Below are positions 47,403 through 59,100 of a stretch of 64,000 bases of DNA, in pieces. Both the position numbers and the translations under genes were made by a program. How positions within the stretch are numbered: the first letter of the stretch is position 1; every line of letters starts with the position of its first letter. The notes under the pieces were generated by a model, which saw nothing but the letters and a program-made list of their open reading frames with translations, was not told where the DNA came from and searched no databases. This DNA comes from Margaritispora aquatica (Eukaryota; Ascomycota; Leotiomycetes; Helotiales; Discinellaceae): assembly GCA_007644065.1 (NCBI GenBank), contig VJWN01000007.1, forward strand, positions 2,882,167 to 2,946,166, in the 5' to 3' direction.

Positions 47403-47660
47403 TGCAATACACTAATTGCAACGAAGTCAGGTTGTGTAGTGTACAGAGGAAAGGAATGACCCGAAGAGGGAAAAGAGTAATTGTTTTCTTAAAGGAAAAA
47501 ACGTTCAAACATGATATTGCAATTTGCACCGCAAGTCCAATTTGAGGTTGGTTCGTTATTACAAGATTTTACACTTTCATGTCTCCCTATCACAACGCCC
47601 CTAGTCATTGATGCTATCGAATGCTCAAATGCTTTACCTGAACGCCGTCACCCATGATGT

Positions 47661-50600
47661 TCACATCCCATGTATCTCATCGTCCGTATCCATGCCTAAA
47701 ACCCTAGCATATTGGACTGTTAACCTTTGCAGATCCCGGAATTTTCCTAGATATAGTTAGTATATTTTTTTTTTAAAAAAAACTCAGCGAGATCAACATA
47801 CCCAATATCAATACAACCTCTCTCAAGAGGCTTTTCCTGTTCCAACCGCAAAGTTCTTCATCGTCGCTCATGAAGCCGGCGCCCCTGTCTTTAGATTGTT
47901 CATCTTTACTGGAAAGGATGCCACCCATAATACTGCGGAGCAATTCCTCGACCTTGCTCTTGAGGCCCTCGGCACCGAGTCGCTTTGCATACATCAACAA
48001 ATATATCTTGAAATCCTCTCTAGCACCCAGCTGCAGAGTAGCTGCAACTCGGTTTTCTAGATGAGCGATACTGACACTCGGCTCAAAACCCTCAAAGTCT
48101 TCCCTTGCAAGCAGAGTCTTGACCAAGCGTTGCAGAGAATACGCCCTTCCTTTAAGAAGCACTTCACTCGTCGTGTGCCGTTCAAGGTGTGGTATAATTC
48201 CAGATGATAAGTTTGAGGCGGCAACAAATCCTTCTTTCCGAGAGTCAGGCCCCACAGCTGTAGTTTGCAAACTGCTGATCGAAGAGTCATTTGTATTCCA
48301 GTACTGACTGCCTACTGCCCACCAAGCTTCAGAGAGTCTTTGCCATACGAACATGTTCGGTGCGTACATATATCCATCGCCATTGCTGAGAGTAACAATA
48401 ATGTTTCCAGATGAATTGAGATGCGCAGAAGTCAGCCCTGGTGCACTTGATGTGTGCGTACCCAATGTATGTGTTGCGATATCAAGGATTGGCGCAATTG
48501 ACACAGGGGGGTGAGGTGCCGAAAGGCTTTTGAGGTTCCATACGTAGCACAAGCCAACAGCTGTAATGCAAAGCAGATACCACTCTCTACACTCGATCAA
48601 TACCGGTTGGGCTTCTAAAACCATGGTATTGAGAATCCGCCTGCCAGCTGGAGTCCACGTGTAAATACTACCGTCTTCACAAGCTGCACACCAGAAATTT
48701 TTATTGCCCGTTACTAGAATGACGGCTCTTGGTAGATAGTCAACCCAAAGTGAGGCCCCTCTTTTAGTAACACTAATCTTGGTTGGATCGCGAATGACTC
48801 CTTGGATACTCGTTGGGTTTTTTGCTTCAAAAACTACATCCTCAGGAACTTTCACCGACTCGTCCACCCCGTTGGTAGCAGTCCCGTTCGGCGAAATTTT
48901 CGATGGGGGAAGAGTTCCGCGTTCCAAGGATCTGAGAACGAAATTTCTGATTTTTGGCACAGCTAGACGGACTTGACTGACTGAAATTGCCGGACTTATG
49001 ACAGCTGGTCGAATGAAGTCCGGAGTGGGTAACAGACCGGTCACAGGAGCAACGGGCATAGCTGGTTCTACTCCATTTATCCCATTTATCATAATTGGAA
49101 TTGGTCCAGATGACAAAGCTGGGCGCTTGCTAACAGGCTCATCTTCTTCTTCACCTTCAAAGACGACAGCTTTCCGCTTATTGCCAAGTAACATAGCCGC
49201 AAGACCACCCCTTGGTAAGCCATCATAAGGTTTAGATAAGTCTAGAATCGAATGTGGTGCGTCGTTTTGAGCATTGCTTCTATTCGCAGCCATGAGCTGA
49301 GACTGTGGTAGTGAGGAGAGACCTGTCCCGGATGAAGAGACGAGCAGAGGAGCAACCCTCTTTTTCCCTTCCTTGGTGATTGTTACCCTCTGTTTCATTG
49401 CCTCCAGTTTGGCGGCATTTGGGTCGACTGCTGGAACAGGAGGCTCCACGGGGGGACGCCCATTGACGATGACCAGAGGACCTGATGATGATGACACCAC
49501 TGGAGGAGCTCCATTTACTAGTGTAACTGCGCCGTTGCCATTTAACAGAGGCGGTGCCACGGAGCCCGCATCGCCCATCAAGGCTCCCATTCTGCCTTCC
49601 GCTCCACGCAATTCCCCGGCCTTGCTCTTCTCCTCTAATCGAAGTCCAGCCACATCTTCCACAACACCAACACCTCGACGACCAGCTCCGAATTTCTGAA
49701 GAGTCTTGTCGTTTTCTGACCAAGGAGCAATAAAACCCAATTCGCCTTTTTCAAATTCCAATGCAATAATGCTACCGTCCAAGCTTGTTGCAAATATGGT
49801 CAATCCATCCGGAGTCCAGGCAAGATCGGAAATCGACTTTGAAGCCAGTTCTTGGCAAACGACCAGAGGTCGAGAAGAACTGGTATTCCATATGCTCAGC
49901 GTCTTGTCTTGGCCAGCACATGCAATAACGGTAACAAGTGTTTGGGTGGTGTAGCCACTATTGTCAGTGTTCTCTGGGGTGATCTCAGTTGTACTGAATA
50001 GGCGTGGAGAAAAGGTACAGACTTCAGTTGGTCCTTCATGGCCAATAAGATTGATATCACTATCCCAAACTCCTCGATTAATGATGGCAACTGAGCTAAC
50101 CGGCCCATTAACAGCGTTAGCAGCGGCGATATGAGCTCCATCAGGGGACCAGGAACATCGTCGAAAGTATGTAGTCAATGGAGACAAGTGAAATGGCGCA
50201 ACTATGGTGTGCTCGAGGGTGAAATTGTTGAGACAATCGTGAATTGTAGTATTTACAGTTGGTGAAGTGAATCTGAATAGCTTGATGGTGCGATCGTCAC
50301 TTGCAGTTGCAAAGTACTTGTTCGCAGGATCAAAAGTGATACCTTTGACATGACTTTGATGTACTGATAGTGTCTTGAGTTTGTCAAATGTATGCCCCGA
50401 CCAGACCACTATTTTTGAGTCCAAGCCCACAGATACAAGAATCGAGGAATCGTAGGACCAGCCAAGATCTTGCACATCATTGTCATGTCCGATCAATCGT
50501 TTTAAAATCTTCCAATTCTCTGCTGGCGGTGGTTCGTTCGTTCCTAGAATATGGTCAGCAATATATATGCTGTTGTCCTGAAAATTTTGCGTACCGAAGG

Positions 50601-51068
50601 TAGTTGAATGTGAAGGAGGATTCGGATCGAGATGGTATATGCAGATAATCTTGTCATCCGCGCCCGATGCCAGCCACCGTCCATTTGGAGAGAATCTAAC
50701 GGTGTGTATTGTCCCAGAATGGTAACTCATATGACATAACTGTTTGGGTTTGCTGTAATTCGGATCTCCTGCTTGGAGGATAGCTTCTGTTGACCAAATC
50801 CGTACATGTCCATCTATTCAACCACAACTCAGTTTCGAATCTTCAATTATGTGCTGGCATATAAGCTTACCTCCAGCAGCTGTAGCCAGCCGGGTTCCGT
50901 CTGGCGATACATGGCAACTGTAAACCTCGAAATCCTTCTGCTCTCCTATATGTTGAGGCGCATTAGCACAGTAAACGTTTCAGGCCGGGCAAGGCTTAAA
51001 TGTCATTATTTGAAGGCGCAGAATAGCTTACCAGAATGACTAAGGAAAGCTGGCTTGATAAACCTCAT
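47661..51068 (-). CDS. hir1: Histone chaperone HIR1/HIRA (1052 aa)
   Basis: Exons are 51032-51068, 50871-50945, 50595-50813, 47802-50543 and 47661-47746; total 1053 codons. The 51-nt intron 50544-50594 is in frame and stop-free, and is removed because it interrupts FGTNEPPPAENWK. The last exon gives the conserved end GKFRDLQRLTVQYARVLGM. The N-terminus is a WD40 propeller (SYHSGTIHTVRFSPNGRWLA, GHDNDVQDLGWSYDSSILVS, HQSHVKGITFDPANKYFATA). Near residue 490 is the B-domain that binds ASF1 (TITKEGKKRVAPLLVS). A HIRA C-terminal domain follows (LWVDYLPRAVILVTGN...). It acts in the nucleus in replication-independent deposition of H3-H4 and in histone gene control. Confidence 0.95.
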
Positions 51069-51378
51069 GTTTGTCACCAGAAGATTGAGCTATTCGCATG
51101 GTTGGGCTGATGTACAAGGTAGGGTCGCTGGGTGTCACTTGTGACAACGCGACGGAGATTCGCGACTAAAATTGAAGATGCGAGGAGCTTCGCTTGCGCG
51201 CTTGTTCCGAAGAAGCAGCGATTGGAAGTGTGGGGAAGTTGGGGGTCTGTTCTGGATTCCTGGACATCATCACCAACAGAAGTCAAGTCAAATTCAAATT
51301 GAGAATTGCAAAGGTACCAACTGACACCTGGGTGAGGTATGAAGTTTATCTTTATCAATTTTGTATTTGAATGTTCAT
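51069..51378. other. Short intergenic region, HIR1 promoter
   Basis: About 310 bases containing the HIR1 promoter and the 3' flank of the reductase gene. Nothing further seen. Confidence 0.5.
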
Positions 51379-52810
51379 CTATTTGGTGTCTTCGATCCTA
51401 AAGACATACTTGGTAGCAGAATTGACACCATTCTTCAAATTCAACAATCCCTGTTCAACACCATTCAATCCACCAGGAACAACCTCATGCGGATGAGCTG
51501 TAAACCATCCTTCCTGAAGTCCCTTGGAGAACAGCCTGAAATAGACATATCCAAATTCTTTGCTGCCAAGCTTGATTCCAGCCTTGCCCTTAGGTGAATC
51601 AAGTGAGTTGTCATTATGAACAGCAGAAACTAAGGTCGTACTGTGTTTGATATTGGCCGGAATATCGCTATAGTCCTTGCCGGGAAGAACCAATGTGATC
51701 TTACTTCCCTCTGGCGCAAGAACCTTGCTAATGTTTTGGTAACTGTTGTGTTCGCTTACACTGTCAAATGCATACTTCACTTCGCTCACACCAGCCTTTT
51801 TCAACGCATCTTTGATACCAGATACCACTGCATCATCACCATTTCGGTAGTCGATGAATGCGTCGCCCTTCTCTTTGCTGATAATACTTTCGACAAACTC
51901 CTGTCCTCTGCCCGCAATCGCGATAATGGGGTGGATGTTTGATGCTTGAGCTAGCTTGATTGCGTATGCGCCCTACCAAAATTAGAATGATTCAAAGCAT
52001 AGCAAGAGTTCAAACCCACAACCGCTCCTGAAGCGCCATAAACAATCAACGGGAGCTTTTCCGTAGTCGCATGCCATGGTTCAGGTAATTTCAAGCGCAA
52101 GTACATTCCAACGGCTGCAGTCATCGCTGCTAAAGGAATCGACGCCCCCTGAGTCTTCGTCAGTATTGTCTCCTCAGCTCGGAAAAATGAACAAACAAAC
52201 CTCTTCGAAAGATGTCTTCTTTGGCAGGTGAAAAGTTGTAGCAGCCCATGCGAGAGCATATTCGGCAAAACTGCCTGACGGCCTTGGTTACCAGTTAGCA
52301 ATAATACTAGCAAATATCCTTGAAAATAAGGATGAATTGGCTTTCATTACTCAAGAGGTTGTTTCAAAAAGGTTGCCTCAAATCGAACGAAGAAATTACT
52401 CACGACATCATCTCATGAAAGGCGGCCACTCTGTCGCCTTTCTTGAACTCCACAACATTCTCTCCCACAGACTCCACAATTCCGGCAATATCATCTCCAG
52501 AGTTGTGAGGTTCTACGTAGCTAGGACGTTTCCAGTCCTTGGGATTCGATCCCGAACAAATGACCTTGATTAAAACTTGATCGGCATTAGGCTTTGGAAT
52601 ATCAACCTCATGGATTGTAACTTTGGGGCCCTTGGCAACAATGGCTTCCTTCATATTGAAGTTGCAAGACTGATAGAACCTTCGTCGGTTTGGTTGAAAA
52701 TATCTAAGTCTTGTGCCGAGGCAGTTCGAAATCGATGGGCAAGTTGTTTTGGCGGATTGGACAATGTGTCGAGAATCACGAATGGTGTTTAAGAAGAGCA
52801 AAGATTGCAT
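51379..52810 (-). CDS. Medium-chain reductase of the enoyl reductase/ToxD-like type (403 aa)
   Basis: Exons are 52404-52810, 52201-52282, 52020-52148 and 51379-51972, with introns of 121, 52 and 47 nt. The first 50 residues are Arg/Ser-rich without acidic residues after the first part (RLRYFQPNRRRFYQS), like a mitochondrial presequence. An internal ATG at MKEAIVAKGPKV would give a cytosolic 350-aa form and is the usual start of relatives. GroES domain: VLIKVICSGSNPKDWKRP and AGIVESVGENVVEFKKGDRV. Rossmann motif: LIVYGASGAVGAYAIKLAQ. No zinc-ligand pattern is seen. An NAD(P)H-dependent reductase; substrate unknown. Confidence 0.88.
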
Positions 52811-53044
52811 GGCACAGTGGACTTATTATACCGTCAAATCCTTGCTTTTGTTTCTGTAGGTGACAATGGTGATGCCATTTGTATTCATGCGGGGTAGCCA
52901 ATTAGACGATGATCTATAAAAGCAAACGTTAGCTTCTCCGATCTTGAAGAATTATTACCAAGCACTAGCAAAGTCAACAGGGTAGCCCTACATGCAGATT
53001 GCTAAGCACTCGGTGCTCGTTGAGGAGGAAGATTCCTATGTGTA

Positions 53045-53975
53045 TCATTTCTGGCGGATGTTCTTAGCTTTTCGCTTCTTGAAAACTACTCCTGGTTCTT
53101 TCTGCTCAATCTCCTCCTTAACACCCATTTCCAGTGATGGAACATTGAAATCTACATGTTCTCCATCCAAGCTTTCTCTCTTGATCTCACTTGTCTTTGT
53201 CGGTTCTATTTCGTGGGGTATTTGTGGTGATACCTGAACAGGTATCCTGCTCACACCCGGATCTTCTTTCACTTCGACTTTGACCTCATCCTTAACCTCC
53301 AATTTTGCTGGCTTGTCCTTTCGAGTAACATTGACTAGCAAGGTTTCCAGGTCTTCATCATCTTCCTCAATGGGATGTGATCTATACGCCGAGCCCCATC
53401 TTCTCTTGTTGGCTTCTGCAGCTTCCTCATCCTCCTCTACAGCTCTTTTTCGTACACCTAGAGCCATAGCATCGACCTTCTTCTCCCCATCTTCCTCGAT
53501 AATTCGCTGCTCGGTAACTTGCCATTCACCCGCCATTGCCATATCAGGTCTGAACTCATCCGGTATACTTACACCCATCTCTGCGAGTTGTGCCAACTGT
53601 TGCTTCCTTTGGGCAGCGGTCGCTTGTGGTCTCGGCATGGATGGGGTCGGTCCTCGCCCAAATGGCAAACTTGAGGATGTTGCACCAGAACCAGATGGTC
53701 CTCCAGTGACCAGCCCATTCAGTCGGGCGACTTCAGACTTTGCCCTCTCCTTGTCCTTTTCATCTTTCTCATGGCCTCGGTGCAGATCTCGCAGGAAGCG
53801 CTTCAAATTGCCTTGATGCTTGGGAGTAGCTTCATGATTAGCCTTCTCAAGCTTTGTATCGCGAATATATGTTTTGCAGTGCTTGCACCAATATTTGGGC
53901 TACCATATGATTAGTTATATCCAGGATTAGAGAGGGGTGGATGGCACTGACTGTTGACTTCCAGTATTCGGACAT
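53045..53975 (-). CDS. U1-type zinc finger protein, WBP4/FBP21-like (292 aa)
   Basis: Exons are 53952-53975 (8 codons) and 53045-53899, with a 52-nt intron. The matrin/U1-C-type finger fills the N-terminus: YWCKHCKTYIRDTKLEKANH, then PKHQGNLKRFLRDLHRG, with C-x2-C and H-x5-H ligands. A charged coiled region follows (HEKDEKDKERAKSEVARLN). The middle contains KRRWGSAYRSH, and the C-terminus ends in basic FKKRKAKNIRQK. No WW domain is visible, unlike animal WBP4. Likely a spliceosome-associated RNA-binding protein. It is divergent from the stomatin-like gene. Confidence 0.88.
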
Positions 53976-54381
53976 TTTGCGCTTGAAGTAATAAACAACC
54001 TCGCTCTCTGTTACCAGCTTTGTGAAATGGAACGAAATTATAACCTAGGCTAGATCTTCTGCCTATTACAATCTAGGTAGCGGAAAATTGGTAGTCACGT
54101 TCGAAAGATAAGTTGATGTCGAGGAGATTCAGAACTGGATTGAGAAGGCTTCACTTCCGCCTCGTCTAAAAATCTAGCCTCGACTGGGAAGGCAACATCG
54201 TCGACGACATCGAATCCGACACTCCCGTCTTTACCAAAACACCCCGCAGCCTTTATCTCAGGTTCATAACTAGAGGTCTCTGTGACGACGCGAACATATT
54301 GAAAACGATCCATCAAGGCGTTTCGCAGAACAGCGTGCGACAACTTCATATCTCAGTCCCCAGTACTCCACAACGGCCACC
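53976..54381. other. Divergent promoter region, WBP4-like / stomatin-like
   Basis: About 400 bases shared by two housekeeping-type genes. The segment just before 54382 ends in a strong start context, GGCCACCATGG. Confidence 0.55.
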
Positions 54382-55659
54382 ATGGGCTTAGATCTGGTCT
54401 GTCGGACCGCATTAAGCAGTCCTCTCACGACCAAGAGCGTCGCCCTTAGTCGCACATTGGCTCGAGCAGCTGTTCCAGCATACCAAAGACAATTACATAA
54501 TTCTCCCCGCACCAGAGCTCCCAATAATGCACTTCTGGGTATCAATAGTCTCAACTCGAATGCGCCTACTTCGTACTTCCAGCGACCGAGGCTACCTGCC
54601 AATACCATAGTCCGATTTGTACCACAACAAACAGCATGGGTAGTGGAACGGATGGGAAAGTTCAATAGGATCTTGGAGCCAGGTCTTGCAATTCTAGTAC
54701 CGTTCTTGGATAGGATCGCATATGTCAAGAGCTTGAAGGAATCTGCCCTCGAAATTCCAAGCCAGAGCGCCATCACGGCAGACAATGTCACATTGGATTT
54801 AGACGGAATTTTGTACACCAGAGTAACTGATGCCTACAAGGCAAGGTATGTTCTACTATGTCTCATTTTTTCATAGCAGTAATGTTGACTCTTCCTTAGC
54901 TATGGCGTGGAAGATGCCGAATACGCTATCTCTCAACTTGCACAGACGACTATGCGCTCTGAAATCGGCCAATTGACCCTAGATCACGTCCTGAAGGAGC
55001 GCGCAGCTCTCAATACCAACATTACAGCTGCCATCAACGAAGCAGCTCAAGCATGGGGTGTTGTATGCCTGCGTTACGAGATCAGAGATATTCATGCCCC
55101 GGAGGGTGTTGTGGCAGCTATGCACCGCCAAGTCACAGCTGAGCGAAGCAAACGTGCCGAGATCCTCGATTCCGAGGGACAACGTCAGAGTGCTATCAAC
55201 ATCGCCGAAGGACGCAAACAAAGTGTGATTTTGGCTTCCGAGGCTTTGAGAAGCGAACAGATCAATATCGCAAGCGGAGAGGCTGAAGCCATCCTCCTGA
55301 AGGCGAAAGCCACTGCTGCTGGTATTGACGCTGTTGCTGGGGCTATTGCAAGTGGCAAGGAGTCCGCACAGGGAGCTGTCAGCTTGAGTGTAGCAGAGAA
55401 ATATGTCGATGCATTCGCTAAGCTCGCTAAGGAAGGCACTGCAGTCGTGGTGCCAGGAAATGTTGGAGATATTGGCAGCATGATCGCATCAGCTATGGCT
55501 GTGTATGGCAAGGTGGGAGACGCACAGGCCAAGACCATGGCCGCCAAAGCTCTTGAGGCTCGAAATGTTCAGGAGGAAGCACAGAGCTTCGAATCGCCGA
55601 ATGAAGAAATGAAGCGCACTATGCTTGCTGACTTTGAGAAGACGAGGGCAAAGAAGTGA
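54382..55659 (+). CDS. Mitochondrial stomatin-like protein (SLP2 type, 407 aa)
   Basis: Exons are 54382-54845 and 54900-55659, with a 54-nt intron (GTATGT...TTAG). The start has an ideal context (GCCACCATGG). An Arg/Ser/Ala-rich presequence (about 45 residues, ending near RQLHNSPRTRAP) indicates mitochondria. The SPFH domain runs through VRFVPQQTAWVVERMGKFNR, LEPGLAILVPFLDRIAYVKS, ALEIPSQSAITADNVTLDLDG and YAISQLAQTTMRSEIGQLTL. A C-terminal coiled coil follows (RQVTAERSKRAEILDSEGQR). SLP2 proteins scaffold inner-membrane protease and prohibitin complexes. Confidence 0.93.
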
Positions 55660-56117
55660 AGCATGAGGGAGGATGCACGAGAATACTAGGAGGAAACATG
55701 ACAACTTGTACTGTATAAGCACGATACCAGCATTCTTTGTTTGGCATGGCGGGCAAAAGGCGTTTATGTGTTAGTAACAGATGTACAATTGCGTGACGCA
55801 GAGGGTGGGCATCACTTCTCACTATTACCTACCTACCTCTTCTATCATCGATATGAAAGATGGTTCTGGCAGACACAAGAATGAAAACAAAACTTGATAC
55901 GAGTTCGTCACAAGTCTTCGTGACTATAGCATTTAGTTCTGTTAGCATCTTCTGCATTCCTTTCTACCCAGCACAAATCAACTAGGAACAGAAAAATTCT
56001 TTCTAACAAATCCCTTTTTTACGGACAACTGGTTCAATTTTTGAAGACGCTCAATGCATGCTAACTACGTACGTACTGAGATACAATCCCATGAACCCTA
56101 CATTCACATGTCGACAA
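55660..56117. other. Convergent intergenic region
   Basis: About 460 bases between the stomatin-like and MON2 3' ends. Only UTR-like sequence seen. Confidence 0.55.
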
Positions 56118-59100
56118 TCACACCCCAAACTCTGCCCCAACCTCATCCAATGCCCTCCCCAGTTCTTCCAAAACCTCCTGATCCCAGGCCGCCGCCCTCA
56201 CTGCCTTTGCAACGAGCGGATACAGTCTATGCAAGTGCTTCTTCCCCTCGCTCTCAACGCCCGGCGCATCAGGGATCGCCTCCGGCTCGCACCGCAACCG
56301 CACCATCTCCCTGAGCACAAACAGAAGCTCCCTCCTCTGACTCAGCGGCTGTGGCATGCGTCCCCTGAGCGGCTGGTCAGCGATGTATGCGCGAAGCGTC
56401 AGTCCTGCTCGTAAGATGAGGTAGGGAGCGGCGGCTTGGGCGAGTTTGATTTGAGCGGGTGTGCTGCTGTGTAGGGACACAAGGGAGATTAGTGTCGAGA
56501 GGCAGACGTAGGACATTTTTGTGCGGGGCGAGGGTGGAGAGTCGACGGTGCGGCCTTTGCGGGGTTTGTAAAGCGTTGCGAGGAGCTCTTGGTTGGGATG
56601 TGGAAGTTCGTTGTGGAGGGGAGCGTGGATGAGTGATGTGAGGAAGAGGGACTCGGTGTATGTTCTTCTTGTTTTGTCGGGGATGGTGAATGCCCCGAGA
56701 GCAGGTGTGATGAGTTCACGGAGGATGAGGAAGGACTCAATATCGAATTCTTCGTCGGATTTGATGTTGATTATTGTGGGAAGATTCGCGCACTCTGCTT
56801 TTGTGATACCATTTGCGATGGTCACTATTGATGTCCATATTGAGCGAATGACATCTTCTGTCAAGTCGGCACTGGTGACTATGGGTAGTACTGCTTCCAG
56901 TATTGCTAATGAAGATTTCGTGGCCTGGCGCCATGGTTGGATGCTTTTGGTAACTTTTGAGAAAGAGTATTTTAGCACAATTGGCTTGGCTAGTGCGTTG
57001 ATACATGCTGAAACAGCACCACTGTCGTATATATCGTGATCGTTGAAATGTGTGATTATGAGACTCTCTGAAAGAACCATGGAAGCTTTAGATAAAGCTA
57101 CATATGTCGGTCGTTGGGAGTTCGTGTCCTGGGTTGCAAAGGATAAGCCAATGAATTCTGCGACTTGGTTGATCAGTACAGCCGGTACTCCCTTTATATC
57201 TGTTCGTATCATCTTGAGGGCGTCTAAGACTTGGGTCTGTAGTGGGGTAAGATATTCAATGTCAGCAGAGTAGGTTCCAGCGCTTGCTTGTTGCAGTGCC
57301 TCCCGGAGCAAAGTCAGCATTCTTCTTACTCGCGTATCATCAATATCTGCATAGATAAGTCTGTAGATCTCCTGCACAGCAGCTACATACGCTATTAGGT
57401 ATTTTTGATTGTCGAAATTCTTTGCGGAAGGATTTGCAACAATGACAGGCAGAGATGCTGACCAGAGACTCCAAGCTAGACTAAGCTCATGTGTATCAAA
57501 GTTTGGTTTTGAGCCCTCAAGATTTCCTTTCGACAATATGTTACGAAGTGCCTTGAAGACAGCTGTATTGATTTCAAGCACTTTGAAATCCAACAATGTT
57601 TTAAAGTGTTCTAGCAAAGTTTGCCATGAATGCTTGAATGTGTCGTGGCTAGAGACCACATCAAGGTAATCCGCCAGAAGATTTGTGATGCCGCTAAGAA
57701 CAACGACAGATGTTTCATTCCAGCCAATTTTGTCTTTCTCTGATATTGCAGAGTCAGCCTCCGCAATAGCCTCTAGTTGTGCTTCAATTGAAGATAAAAG
57801 CTTGAACATTACTGCCTGAAGGCACATTGACCATGCTTCAGGAGTCAATTGGTCACCATACGCATCGAATATTCTGAGCAGGGTCTGAATTGCACCTTAA
57901 TATCGATCAGTACTTAGTTCAGGAAAATGGGTGGTACAAGGCCTACTGTTTCTAAGCTCGAGACGCTCATCGGTGGTGACCGCGGTAAGACGTAGCAGAA
58001 GCAACATCCACAAAGCAGCGTCGGATACGGCAAGATTATCGCCTGAAGCCATGTTAAGGAGGGTCTGCTCATCTGAGCCTTTGATAAGTTCAGGGCTCAA
58101 AGAGAATGAGCTTGTCCTAGAGGAGATGAAATCTGACAAAACCCAGAAGAAGGTGACAGTCTAGGTTCAAGTTAGCACGTTTTGAAGTGATTAGGTGGTT
58201 GAACAACATACAGTAAGCGAGATGTTGAGATCATCGTCTTGAGAGCAAAAATTATATAGGGTATCAACGAGTATTATGAAACATGAGTTTGGTAAAGAAG
58301 ACAAGAAGTCAGAACATATTAGCTGCAGGGAATTGAAAGAAGATCGAATCAACCGTGGAGACCGAGTGGACAGAACCTTCGAGGTCTTGGCTCCATCCGC
58401 TGCTCGAGAGGGTTTGTGCATGAAAACACTGCCGATGATGCTGAATGCGATATCCCACCCACTGACGAAGGTTTCTCCACATTGCTCTAGGATACTCTTG
58501 AGTCCTTCTAAGATTATTTTGTGCACATCGATATCTGTAGTGTGAATAGCAACTGTAGTCTCACGCTCCTCGAACTCTAATGGTTCCAGTGCTCGACTGA
58601 ATGTCTGCAGTAATCGGAGCTGAATCTCACTTCGACTGTCATCTTGTAGAGTAAGCGAGAAAGAAGCAGCCTCTAGTATAAGCCGTACCAATATCTCAGC
58701 AGCTCTTAGCCTGACTGTGGCTGGAATGATCGTGGATGAAGACGCGGAGATCAATTCTGAAGTCAAAATTGACCAACCACTGATTTCAGCGACAGTGCCC
58801 ATCAACCTATCAATATTGAAACTAGCAACATCGCCAAGCTTTGCCAAAGCAAAGAGATCCTCTTGGTTCTGGGTTCCAGATGCAGTATTGATACTATTCG
58901 GTCGGCGATGGGTTTGTGACGTAATACGCTTCTCCATTATTGTAGGCATTGACGATACAGATTCTTCTGGAATGGTTGTTGGGTCATCTCTGCCGAACAA
59001 GGAGCATAAGGCTGCAATGACCTCAACGAACGAATCATTTGGAAAATCAATCGTGCTTTCTAATAGTCTTGAAGCTGCGACCTCCACAGCCTTGATCTCG

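Noticed and set aside
54270..54818. 182-codon minus-strand ORF
   Set aside because: Overlaps the first exon of the stomatin-like gene on the other strand and shows no domain.
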